Below are positions 8,776 through 14,755 of a stretch of 20,467 nucleotides of DNA, piece by piece (position 1 is the first letter of the stretch; the number at the start of each line of letters is the position of its first letter). The DNA is from Deinococcus aquatilis DSM 23025 (GTDB taxonomy: Bacteria > Deinococcota > Deinococci > Deinococcales > Deinococcaceae): assembly GCF_000378445.1 (NCBI RefSeq), contig NZ_KB899763.1, positions 1-20,467 on the forward strand, given 5' to 3'. A model generated the notes under the pieces. It was not told where the DNA came from. It saw only the letters and a program-made list of their open reading frames with translations, and ran no database searches. Position numbers and translations under genes: made by a program.

Positions 8776-9018
8776 ATGAGCGAGTCTGTTTCCTCAGGAT
8801 TGGCCCGGCTCCATGTACTGCTCGACCCTACCCTTCCTGCCTATCAGCAATGGCCGACTGAGGCTCTGATCTGGACTCGGGCCAGTCAGTGGGCCTCCTG
8901 CACAGAGACGGGCAACACACCAATAGGACGCACAGAAACAGGCAGCACAGAGACGGAAATGAAGCGGCGGCAGGAGGCCAGAAGCCTGCGCTCCGACCTC
9001 GCGCCCACGCCCCGCTAA
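8776..9018 (+). CDS. Doubtful small ORF, 80 aa
   Basis: The frame encodes [30 protein letters not shown] at its start, then a low-complexity Thr/Glu/Gly-rich tail derived from repeated CACAGA words. It has no -10 element at leaderless spacing and no Shine-Dalgarno sequence, and I recognise no family. The first 35 codons look more protein-like than the rest. It may be a decayed or spurious gene. Confidence 0.2.
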   Translation: MSESVSSGLARLHVLLDPTLPAYQQWPTEALIWTRASQWASCTETGNTPIGRTETGSTETEMKRRQEARSLRSDLAPTPR

Positions 9019-9065
9019 GTCTCCTAACTTCCGCGCCCGGTCCTCCCCCAAGCGGGCCTGTAATG

Positions 9066-9085
9066 CTCATCTCAGGTCAGATGAG
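9066..9085. promoter_or_regulatory. Inverted repeat over prenyltransferase promoter
   Basis: CTCATCT-CAGGTC-AGATGAG is a perfect 7+6+7 palindrome ending 10 bp before the -10 hexamer TATTCT. It therefore covers the -35 position and is a candidate repressor or activator site. Confidence 0.5.
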
Positions 9086-9095
9086 AGCGGAGGCG

Positions 9096-9101
9096 TATTC
9101 T
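9096..9101 (+). promoter_or_regulatory. -10-like element TATTCT of prenyltransferase gene
   Basis: TATTCT ends 9 nt before ATG 9111, giving a predicted leader of only 2-3 nt. It is the loosest fit to the window's leaderless pattern. Confidence 0.4.
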
Positions 9102-9110
9102 GCTGAGCGT

Positions 9111-9998
9111 ATGAACGCCGCCGCCCAAGTCAAGACCTACCTCGACCTCGTGAAATTTGAGCACACGGTGTTTGCTCTGCCGTTTGCCTACGCGGGGATG
9201 CTGCTGGCAAGTCTGGCGGCTAATGGGACGGGGTGGCCGGGCTGGAGCGTGCTGATCTGGGTCACGGTGGCAATGGCGGCGGCCCGCACAGCGGCGATGG
9301 GAGCCAACCGGGTCATCGACCGTTTTATAGATGCCAAGAACCCGCGCACAGCAGGCCGCGAAGTGCCCAGCGGCAAAATTACGCCCGGCCAGGCCTGGAC
9401 GCTAGTGGTGGTCAGCCTGGTGGTCATGGCGTTCGCGGCGGCGCAGCTTAATCCCCTGTGCTTGGTGCTAATGCCGTTGGCGGTCGTGTTCCTGATCGGT
9501 TACCCCTACACCAAGCGCTTTACCTGGCTGTGCCATGCGTGGTTGGGCATCACCGACGGCGCGGCGGCAGCGGGCGGCTGGATTGCCGTCACGGGCCATT
9601 TCGCTCCTCCCGCGTGGCTGCTGTGGGCGGTGGTCATCTTCTGGATGATCGGGCTGGACGTGATCTACGCCACGATGGATTACGACTTCGACCGCCGCAA
9701 CAACGTCAAGAGCATTCCTGTGCGCTTCGGTATTCCGCAGGCCCTCAAGATTGCAGCGGGCAGCCACGCCCTCACCTTTTTGCTGCTGCTGGCGGTCGGC
9801 GCGGCAGTGCAGGCCAGCGGGTGGTATTACCTCGCGGCGGTGGCGATGGGCGGCATCTTGCTGTACGAACACCGCATCGTGAATCCCGACGACCTGACCC
9901 GCGCCAACGTGGCCTTTTTCGACGCGAATATGTGGCTGGCCCTGACGATGTTGGCGGGCGTGATCGTGGATGTGATATGGCGCACGGTCAACGGTTGA
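9111..9998 (+). CDS. mqnP: UbiA-family prenyltransferase, probably MqnP
   Basis: The 295-aa integral membrane protein has both Asp-rich motifs of UbiA-type aromatic prenyltransferases: [18 protein letters not shown] (residues 66-83) and [16 protein letters not shown] (183-198). These bind the polyprenyl diphosphate through magnesium. About eight or nine hydrophobic helices are visible. Since Deinococcus makes menaquinone by the futalosine route, the likely role is MqnP, which attaches the prenyl chain to the naphthoate precursor; 4-hydroxybenzoate prenyltransferase (UbiA) is the formal alternative. ATG 9111 is chosen because [27 protein letters not shown] is the usual family beginning; the frame is open further upstream without support. 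The stop overlaps the next gene, so the two are probably co-transcribed. Confidence 0.88.
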   Translation: MNAAAQVKTYLDLVKFEHTVFALPFAYAGMLLASLAANGTGWPGWSVLIWVTVAMAAARTAAMGANRVIDRFIDAKNPRTAGREVPSGKITPGQAWTLVVVSLVVMAFAAAQLNPLCLVLMPLAVVFLIGYPYTKRFTWLCHAWLGITDGAAAAGGWIAVTGHFAPPAWLLWAVVIFWMIGLDVIYATMDYDFDRRNNVKSIPVRFGIPQALKIAAGSHALTFLLLLAVGAAVQASGWYYLAAVAMGGILLYEHRIVNPDDLTRANVAFFDANMWLALTMLAGVIVDVIWRTVNG

Positions 9999-10297
9999 GG
10001 GGTCAACGGGTCAATATCCCGCACGATATTCGGGCCGCCTTTGCCGACGGCGAGGAACGCCACGCCCTGACGCTGCTGCTGCGCGAGCGCGACCTTTACC
10101 CGGCGGGATCACGGGCCTGGGCCGAACTGGAGCGCCTGAGCGGGCTGGTCATGATTCATATGCTGCGGGAAGTGGAAGGAACATTTGCTCTGGAAAGGGC
10201 CGATACGCTGCTAGATGCCCTCCCCGATGGCACGCCCCCAGTGCGGCGTGAAGAGCGCCCGACGTTGGCATGGTTGGAAACGGAAGGCGAAGGCTGA
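9977..10297 (+). CDS. Hypothetical protein, about 100 aa, coupled to mqnP
   Basis: I do not recognise the family. The product is a small, mostly helical soluble protein with the core [20 protein letters not shown] followed by [21 protein letters not shown] and a Pro/Glu-rich tail. Two starts are possible: ATG 9977, inside the end of the prenyltransferase gene (22-bp overlap), or TTG 9995, which overlaps its stop codon as TTGA. Either way it has no promoter or Shine-Dalgarno site of its own and should be translated by coupling. Position suggests a link to the prenyltransferase, but nothing in the sequence proves it. Confidence 0.7.
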   Translation: MAHGQRLRGQRVNIPHDIRAAFADGEERHALTLLLRERDLYPAGSRAWAELERLSGLVMIHMLREVEGTFALERADTLLDALPDGTPPVRREERPTLAWLETEGEG

Positions 10298-10317
10298 CGA
10301 ACAGCCCGGCGGCCCGC

Positions 10318-10323
10318 TAGACT
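10318..10323 (+). promoter_or_regulatory. -10 element TAGACT before a mini-ORF
   Basis: TAGACT ends 7 nt before ATG 10331, so the predicted transcript begins at a 14-codon ORF rather than at the main gene. The same hexamer precedes the response regulator and lpd. Confidence 0.55.
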
Positions 10324-10330
10324 CCGGCCA

Positions 10331-10375
10331 ATGTCCGTCCTCCTCTCATTGCTGCCCACTCCGGATACCGCGTGA
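10331..10375 (+). CDS. Leaderless 14-codon mini-ORF (leader peptide candidate)
   Basis: The peptide [14 protein letters not shown] starts at an ATG 7 nt after TAGACT. Its TGA stop (10373-10375) overlaps the GTG start (10372-10374) of the next gene as GTGA. The Shine-Dalgarno site is absent from both. This is the architecture of translational coupling, in which a ribosome loading on the leaderless 5' end terminates and restarts. It is hydrophobic but too short for a function I can name. Confidence 0.5.
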   Translation: MSVLLSLLPTPDTA

Positions 10376-10839
10376 CGCTGGAAAGTTCTGAAACCGAGTT
10401 TGCCTCGCGCTACGCGGGGTGGGCAGCGGTAGGTCAGGTCTACCCACAACGGGAAGGCAGCCCCCTGATAGAGTTTTCATCGGGTGGGCGCGTGCTGTAC
10501 CTGTTTGACCGCAGCGGCCCATACGCGGTGCGGCCCGGCCCCGCCAAACTGGTGGTTCACGGCATTCTCGATCTGAGCGCCACCGAGGTCCGCACGGAAC
10601 CTGCAGACCGCCGTGAAGAGTTGACCGTCATCGGTATCTCGGGACTGGAAGGTGTGGGTGAAGTGCTGGACGTGTCGCGCCGCTCCTGGGTTGTACGTGC
10701 ACGTCTCCCGCTGGTGCTCTCCAGTTTCACGACCCTCCCCGAGGTGCGGCCCGGAGATTGGGTAGGCTTCCGCACGCTCCCGCTCCTGCACGGTTTCGCC
10801 ATAGAACAGGGTTTCGCCTCCAATAACCGACCCACCTGA
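10372..10839 (+). CDS. Hypothetical protein, 155 aa
   Basis: I do not recognise a family. The product starts [25 protein letters not shown] and is rich in Val, Arg and Gly with alternating strand-like segments. [14 protein letters not shown] near residue 39, [12 protein letters not shown] near 58 and [32 protein letters not shown] in the middle suggest a mostly beta, barrel-like soluble protein. There is no signal peptide or membrane helix. No ATG is available in frame; a TAG at 10318 closes the frame upstream. GTG 10372 overlaps the stop of the mini-ORF described above, which supports it. The next gene is 276 bp downstream. Confidence 0.65.
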   Translation: MTLESSETEFASRYAGWAAVGQVYPQREGSPLIEFSSGGRVLYLFDRSGPYAVRPGPAKLVVHGILDLSATEVRTEPADRREELTVIGISGLEGVGEVLDVSRRSWVVRARLPLVLSSFTTLPEVRPGDWVGFRTLPLLHGFAIEQGFASNNRPT

Positions 10840-11104
10840 AATCGGCAGGGTATTCGGTTGACTCTGAGCCATTCCCCCGGATCTGAAGTGGTTCTTTAGA
10901 ATTTCCTGAACCTTCGGGTGGGTCGGAATCTCCTCTCAGGTCCCAGAGGATACACGCAGGAGGCATTTTTCACAGATTCGCTGTGATCAGGCACTTCCAG
11001 CCATGCTTCTCCAGGTTGTCGGGTCGGTAGAGAGAACTCAAAGGCGATGAGCTTTGGCAGCTCCTTCCTGACAAAACTCTAAGAATGAGAGAGGTGAAAG
11101 GCCA
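10840..11104. other. 265-bp spacer with small palindromes
   Basis: No gene is supported here. A TTGACT at 10858-10863 has no good -10 at 17 nt. Two inverted repeats stand out: CCTCT-N7-AGAGG at about 10932-10948, and TCACAG-N5-CTGTGA at 10970-10986, listed separately. A very strong Shine-Dalgarno-like GAGGTGA occurs at its end (11091-11097). Confidence 0.5.
10970..10986. promoter_or_regulatory. Palindrome TCACAG-N5-CTGTGA upstream of cyclase gene
   Basis: A perfect 6+5+6 inverted repeat lies 130 bp before the cyclase-like gene. Its half-sites resemble Crp/Fnr-type TGTGA words but face the opposite way (TCACA...TGTGA), so a Crp site is not claimed. It may be an operator or a small hairpin. 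Confidence 0.35.
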
Positions 11105-11119
11105 ATGGGCTTTACGTGA
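11105..11119 (+). CDS. Four-codon mini-ORF (MGFT) with strong Shine-Dalgarno
   Basis: ATG 11105 is preceded at 7 nt by GAGGTGA, the best Shine-Dalgarno sequence in this part of the window. After four codons a TGA (11117-11119) overlaps GTG 11116 as GTGA. An ORF this small has meaning only as a ribosome-loading device for the downstream cyclase-like gene; that reading is inference. Confidence 0.35.
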
Positions 11120-11763
11120 GCCAAAGGTTCAGGCATCATCAACCTATTCCCATGCCTCCCGATCTGTTGCTTCCCCTCCCGGCACAGCCCACGCCTTCAC
11201 AGCTGGCCTGCCTAGTTATGGTGGATCTGGTAGGAAGCACACGTCTAGCGCACCAATTGCCGCTGGATCATTACATGGCGTTGATGGCCGAATTCGTTCA
11301 GATTCTCATCCTGAGTTTTGAGGCCCTGGGTGGACAGGTACTGCAACATCAGGGTGATGCGGTGCTGGCGTTGTGGAATGAGGCACAGGTGAGTGCAGGT
11401 ATCACCGCAGCCCTGGAAGCGCATGAACGATCGGCGCGTCTGTCGTTGGCGACCATGTTGGGCGTTCGTCTTCAGGTACGCAGTGGTGTAGCGGTAGGTC
11501 AGGTCATCACAGGGATGGTCGGCGGTCAGCCCAGTGCCTACGGCCTGCCTGTCAATTATGCGTGTCGCCTGTGCAGCGCAGCCGAAGTCGGTGAAACGTT
11601 GGTCTGCGGCACAGCCAGGCAGTTGGCACCTCTTCCGCAGGTAAATTACCTGTCACGTCGCCTCCCCACCCTGCGTGGATTTGGCAACGAGTGTCTGGCG
11701 TTTACGGCCCAGCTCAGACCCGGGGCACAGCAGCCGCCGAACAGCCACATGAAAACTGGTTAA
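11116..11763 (+). CDS. Class III adenylate/guanylate cyclase-like protein
   Basis: The 215-aa product is a stand-alone class III nucleotidyl cyclase domain, which would turn ATP or GTP into a cyclic nucleotide. Both metal-binding aspartates are present, in VMVDLVGST (Asp37) and GDAVLALW (Asp81), as is the transition-state pair Asn147/Arg151 in VNYACRL. The substrate-selecting positions differ from adenylate cyclases: the usual lysine four residues before Asp81 is Gln77, and the second position is Ser140. Specificity is therefore uncertain. No sensor or membrane domain is attached. The start may be GTG 11116, which overlaps the mini-ORF stop, or ATG 11152. It lies 45 bp upstream of a two-component pair on the same strand, which suggests shared signalling, but the regulator has its own -10. 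Confidence 0.82.
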   Translation: MSQRFRHHQPIPMPPDLLLPLPAQPTPSQLACLVMVDLVGSTRLAHQLPLDHYMALMAEFVQILILSFEALGGQVLQHQGDAVLALWNEAQVSAGITAALEAHERSARLSLATMLGVRLQVRSGVAVGQVITGMVGGQPSAYGLPVNYACRLCSAAEVGETLVCGTARQLAPLPQVNYLSRRLPTLRGFGNECLAFTAQLRPGAQQPPNSHMKTG

Positions 11764-11796
11764 GCACACGGCTCGGCTTCTCATGAGAACGCTCCA

Positions 11797-11802
11797 TAGA
11801 CT
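11797..11802 (+). promoter_or_regulatory. -10 element TAGACT of response regulator gene
   Basis: TAGACT ends 6 nt before ATG 11809 with no Shine-Dalgarno sequence between. This predicts a leaderless mRNA independent of the cyclase-like gene. Confidence 0.6.
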
Positions 11803-11808
11803 GACCCT

Positions 11809-12486
11809 ATGGAACGCAAGCCGCTGGTTCTCGTGATTGAAGATGAGAAAGACATCGCCCGCTTTATCGAGCTGGAACTCGCCGCCGAAGGCTACGCTAC
11901 AGAAGTTGCTTTCGACGGCGTGACTGGCCTGTCAAAATTCCGTGAAGTCAACCCCGATCTCGTGATTCTGGACCTGATGCTGCCTGTGCTGGACGGCCTT
12001 GAAGTGGCCCGCCGCATTCGCAAGACCAGCAATACCCCCATCATTATTCTGACCGCCAAAGACGGCATTCAGGACAAGGTAGAGGGCCTCGACAGCGGCG
12101 CAGACGACTACCTGATCAAGCCCTTTTCGATTGAGGAACTTCTGGCCCGTGTGCGTGCCCACCTGCGCCGTGTCAACCCCGCTGTCACCGGAGAAGTCCG
12201 CGTGGCCGATCTGGTCATGAACCTGGATGGCCGCGAAATCTTCCGGGGTGGACGGCGCGTGGAACTGAGTGCCAAAGAATTCGAGTTGTTGGAACTGCTG
12301 GCCCGCAACCCCGGCAAGGTCTTCAGCCGCTTCGAAATAGAGGAAAAGGTCTGGCCGGAATATACGGGCGGCAGCAACGTGGTAGACGTGTATATCGGCT
12401 ACCTACGCCGCAAGCTGGAGGAGGGTGGAGAGCGCCGCCTGATTCATACGGTGCGCGGTGTGGGTTACGTGCTGCGCGAAGAATAA
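11809..12486 (+). CDS. OmpR/PhoB-family response regulator (DrRRA-like)
   Basis: The 225-aa protein has a receiver domain (about residues 1-120) with acidic pocket Glu11/Asp12, phospho-acceptor Asp55 in VILDLMLP, Thr82 and Lys104 in LIKPFS. A winged-helix DNA-binding domain follows (about 128-225), with [20 protein letters not shown], the recognition region [14 protein letters not shown] and the wing [14 protein letters not shown]. It is therefore a transcription factor activated by phosphorylation. From memory it resembles the D. radiodurans regulator DrRRA, needed for radiation resistance; I could not check this. The histidine kinase follows within 80 bp and is the obvious partner, although it seems to have its own promoter. 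Confidence 0.95.
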   Translation: MERKPLVLVIEDEKDIARFIELELAAEGYATEVAFDGVTGLSKFREVNPDLVILDLMLPVLDGLEVARRIRKTSNTPIIILTAKDGIQDKVEGLDSGADDYLIKPFSIEELLARVRAHLRRVNPAVTGEVRVADLVMNLDGREIFRGGRRVELSAKEFELLELLARNPGKVFSRFEIEEKVWPEYTGGSNVVDVYIGYLRRKLEEGGERRLIHTVRGVGYVLREE

Positions 12487-12505
12487 GCCTCACCTAAGGG
12501 CGCGG

Positions 12506-12511
12506 TAGAGT
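12506..12511 (+). promoter_or_regulatory. -10 element TAGAGT before kinase mini-ORF
   Basis: TAGAGT ends 7 nt before GTG 12519. It lies in the 32-bp gap after the regulator stop, so the kinase can be transcribed separately, starting at the mini-ORF. Confidence 0.55.
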
Positions 12512-12518
12512 GGAGGGC

Positions 12519-12569
12519 GTGATGTGTTTCCCCTCTGCTCGCCGCATTGCCTTTTGGTGGACGGCGTGA
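12519..12569 (+). CDS. Leaderless 16-codon mini-ORF before histidine kinase
   Basis: From GTG 12519 the frame reads [16 protein letters not shown] and ends in TGA 12567-12569, which overlaps GTG 12566 of the kinase as GTGA. ATG 12522 is the alternative start. It has a -10 at the leaderless distance and no Shine-Dalgarno sequence. A pair of Trp codons and an Arg pair are notable, but no terminator or antiterminator pairing is visible, so translational coupling is the simpler reading. Confidence 0.5.
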   Translation: MMCFPSARRIAFWWTA

Positions 12570-14155
12570 CCCTGCGCTGGCGCTTGACGCTGTTCTATAC
12601 GGCCCTACTGGCCGTTTTGCTGACGGGCGTGGCTCTGGCAACCCTGCTGATGATGAGAACCAACCTGATCAGCGGAATGGACAGAGAACTTCAGGACACC
12701 TACCGTCAGTTCACCAAGATTTACAGCCAGATCGAACTGGAATCGGCAGAAACGACCACTGGAGAGGCGAGCGGGGCGGGCGTATTGCTGCGCCCTGCCC
12801 GCTACTTTTTCCCCAATTCGGCCATTCAGATCGAGCAGCTCGCCTTCTACGATCAGGACAGCCTGACTGGAGAATTTGCGCAGGCCACCTCACCGCAGGC
12901 CCGCGCCCAACTGCTGACCATCATCCGCACGCTGGCCGATGGCACCCGCCAGAGCGTGGGTGTGGACCCCAGCTCTCCCATTCGTCTGTCGGATGCCGAG
13001 TTGATTACTCTGATCAGTTCTCCCGGACGGCAGATGATCCTCACGCGGCAGGTCAAGGAGCAATTCCGCGACCCGGTGTCCATGCGGGTATTGGTCACGC
13101 TGGCCCCTGTGCTGCTAGAAAACAACCCCTTTGGGAGCACCCGCGAAACCTTTGCCATCACCTACGTGGGCCGCAACCTCTCCACGCTGACCTTCACGCT
13201 GGCGCAGCTTCAGAGCGTGATCCTGCTGCTGTTTCTGGCCGGTCTCGTGACGGCGGGTGCGGGTTCTTACCTGCTGGCCGGGCAGGCCATGCGACCCTTA
13301 CGCTTGGTCCAGCGGGCTGCCGAGCGCATTGGGGGCCAGAACCTTGCTGAACGTGTGCCCGAACCCGCCACAGGCGATGAGGTGCAGTCGTTGGCACAGG
13401 CGCTGAATGCCATGCTGGGGCGTCTGGAAAGCTCCTTTGAGGCCCAGCGCCGCTTCACTTCGGATGCCAGCCACGAACTGAGAACCCCGGTGACGGCCAT
13501 CAGCGGGCACGCCAGCTACCTGTTGCGGCGCACCAGCCCCACCGGTCAGCAGCAGGAAAGCCTGAATATCATTCGCAGCGAATCCGAACGCCTGACCAAC
13601 CTGATCGCCAGCCTGCTGCAACTCGCCCGCTCCGACAGCGGCGCACTGACCCTGACCCACCAGCCGATCCTGTCAAGCCTCTTTCTGGCCGATGTGGCCC
13701 GCGAACTCGCTCCTCTGGCACAGGCACAGAACACGGTGCTGACCGCCACAGGCGAGGACGTGCCCTTCGAGGGCGACCCAGACCGCATGAAACAGGTCAT
13801 CATCAATCTGGTGGGCAACGCGCTGAAGGCAGGCGCGACCACCATCACCCTGGAAAGCACGCCGCAGGAAATGCCCGCAGGGAAGCCCAAAGAAGTGCGC
13901 CTGAGCGTGCGCGACGATGGCCCCGGCATTGCCCCCGAACATCTGCAACGCCTGTTTGACCGCTTTTACCGGGTCGAAGACAGCCGCAGCCGCGATCAGG
14001 GCGGCGCGGGCCTGGGCCTCAGCATCGCCAAGGGCATCGTGGACGCGCACGGCGGGCGCATCTGGATCGAAAGTGAGGTGGGTGTGGGCACGGTGGCGCA
14101 TGTGCAGTTGCCCATCGGGAACGTGCCTGATCTGAGTGAAGAAGACGTGCCTTAA
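12566..14155 (+). CDS. Membrane sensor histidine kinase
   Basis: The 529-aa protein starts [21 protein letters not shown] helix 1 (about residues 8-30) and TM helix 2 (about 216-238) enclose a large extracytoplasmic sensor region of about 185 residues. A HAMP linker follows (about 240-290), then the H-box [14 protein letters not shown] with phospho-acceptor His303, the N-box [13 protein letters not shown] (Asn418), G1 DDGPGIAP, the F-box FDRFYRV and G2 GAGLGLSI. It should autophosphorylate and signal to the adjacent response regulator. The frame is open upstream to GTG 12524, but GTG 12566 gives a normal N-terminus directly before TM1 and overlaps a leaderless mini-ORF. Its stimulus is not evident from sequence. 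It converges on argR, sharing a long hairpin. Confidence 0.94.
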   Translation: MTLRWRLTLFYTALLAVLLTGVALATLLMMRTNLISGMDRELQDTYRQFTKIYSQIELESAETTTGEASGAGVLLRPARYFFPNSAIQIEQLAFYDQDSLTGEFAQATSPQARAQLLTIIRTLADGTRQSVGVDPSSPIRLSDAELITLISSPGRQMILTRQVKEQFRDPVSMRVLVTLAPVLLENNPFGSTRETFAITYVGRNLSTLTFTLAQLQSVILLLFLAGLVTAGAGSYLLAGQAMRPLRLVQRAAERIGGQNLAERVPEPATGDEVQSLAQALNAMLGRLESSFEAQRRFTSDASHELRTPVTAISGHASYLLRRTSPTGQQQESLNIIRSESERLTNLIASLLQLARSDSGALTLTHQPILSSLFLADVARELAPLAQAQNTVLTATGEDVPFEGDPDRMKQVIINLVGNALKAGATTITLESTPQEMPAGKPKEVRLSVRDDGPGIAPEHLQRLFDRFYRVEDSRSRDQGGAGLGLSIAKGIVDAHGGRIWIESEVGVGTVAHVQLPIGNVPDLSEEDVP

Positions 14156-14168
14156 AACCGTGAGTGTG

Positions 14169-14209
14169 GAACGTGGATCGTGGTAAAAGCCTGACCACGA
14201 TCCACGTTC
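14169..14209. terminator. Bidirectional hairpin between kinase and argR
   Basis: GAACGTGGATCGTGGT (14169-14184) and its exact complement (14194-14209) form a perfect 16-bp stem with a 9-nt loop. No long T-run follows on either strand. The position between two convergent genes suggests a shared terminator or transcript end. Confidence 0.7.
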
Positions 14210-14222
14210 TAACTTCCACGAT

Positions 14223-14684
14223 CTATCCGATCATCAGCGCATTCAGTTCTTCCATCAATTCTTCGCCCTCGGCAATCGTGCGGGCCACCACGAAAATGGT
14301 GTCCTCCCCAGCAATCGTTCCCACGATGTCATCGCGGCGCAGGCGGTCCAGCAGCAGGGCGACCCCGGTGGCATGGCCGTCGGCGGTGCGGATGACCAGT
14401 ATATTTTCGCCCCGGTCTACGTCGTGCACGAAGTTCTGGAAGAGGCGGGCCAGCTCTTCTTCGACATTGCCGTGTCCCGCGACCTGCGCCAGGGCGTAGC
14501 GGTGACGGCCCTTGCCGATGGGCAGGCGCACCAGCCGAAGTTCGTTGATATCGCGGCTGACGGTGGCCTGAGTGACATGCACGCCGTCAGCCCGCAGCCG
14601 CGCAACGAGGTCGGCCTGCGTGGACACACTTTCGCGGGCGATGATGTCCTGAATGCGCTTCTGGCGCTGATCCTTGCTGAGCAC
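14223..14684 (-). CDS. argR: Arginine repressor ArgR
   Basis: The 153-aa product has the ArgR N-terminal winged helix, with the recognition helix [14 protein letters not shown] (residues 38-51), and the C-terminal oligomerisation and arginine-binding domain with GTIAGEDT (122-129; the usual form is GTIAGDDT). ArgR hexamers bind ARG boxes when arginine is high and control biosynthesis and catabolism. The length is normal. The start is GTG 14684: TACTAT lies exactly 6 nt upstream, predicting a leaderless message. The -10 lies within an ARG-box-like palindrome, so autorepression is likely. No arginine gene is adjacent; the upstream same-strand neighbour is coaBC. Confidence 0.95.
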   Translation of the reverse strand: MLSKDQRQKRIQDIIARESVSTQADLVARLRADGVHVTQATVSRDINELRLVRLPIGKGRHRYALAQVAGHGNVEEELARLFQNFVHDVDRGENILVIRTADGHATGVALLLDRLRRDDIVGTIAGEDTIFVVARTIAEGEELMEELNALMIG

Positions 14685-14686
14685 CC

Positions 14687-14700
14687 TGCAATAGTATGCA
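14687..14700 (-). promoter_or_regulatory. ARG-box-like palindrome over argR -10
   Basis: TGCATACTATTGCA (minus strand) follows the TGNAT-N4-ATNCA ARG-box plan with one mismatch in the second half. It encloses the -10 hexamer, so bound ArgR would block its own promoter. Confidence 0.45.
14691..14696 (-). promoter_or_regulatory. -10 element TACTAT of argR
   Basis: TACTAT on the minus strand ends 6 nt before GTG 14684, which fits a leaderless transcript. There is no Shine-Dalgarno site. Confidence 0.55.
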
Positions 14701-14727
14701 GAATGGATGAATAATGCAACAGACAGC

Positions 14728-14755
14728 TAGTGGTGAGTGGTTAGTGGTGAGTGGG
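14728..14755 (+). repeat. Heptad repeat NAGTGGT, four units
   Basis: TAGTGGT GAGTGGT TAGTGGT GAGTGGG is four consecutive heptamers, or two copies of a 14-bp unit. On the minus strand it encodes the last residues of CoaBC (PTHH) and supplies its TAA stop. A three-unit relative lies at 2350-2370. Confidence 0.75.

Larger units (their letters stand above)
8697..9110 (+). other. 413-bp spacer with one doubtful ORF
   Basis: The only plus-strand ORF worth listing is 8776-9018. The stretch 8899-8957 carries repeated CACAGA-type words, including two copies of GCACAGAGACGG. A perfect inverted repeat lies at 9066-9085, just upstream of the prenyltransferase gene. Confidence 0.5.

Noticed and set aside
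10970..10986. A true Crp binding site
   Set aside because: The half-sites face the wrong way (TCACA...TGTGA rather than TGTGA...TCACA) and the spacing is 5, not 6.
11085..11321. 78-codon ORF starting at ATG 11085
   Set aside because: It overlaps the cyclase-like gene in another frame, with Ser/His-rich low-quality sequence and no family.
12519..12569. Trp-type attenuator leader suggested by the Trp-Trp codons
   Set aside because: No terminator/antiterminator pair follows and the downstream gene is a kinase, not an amino-acid biosynthesis gene.
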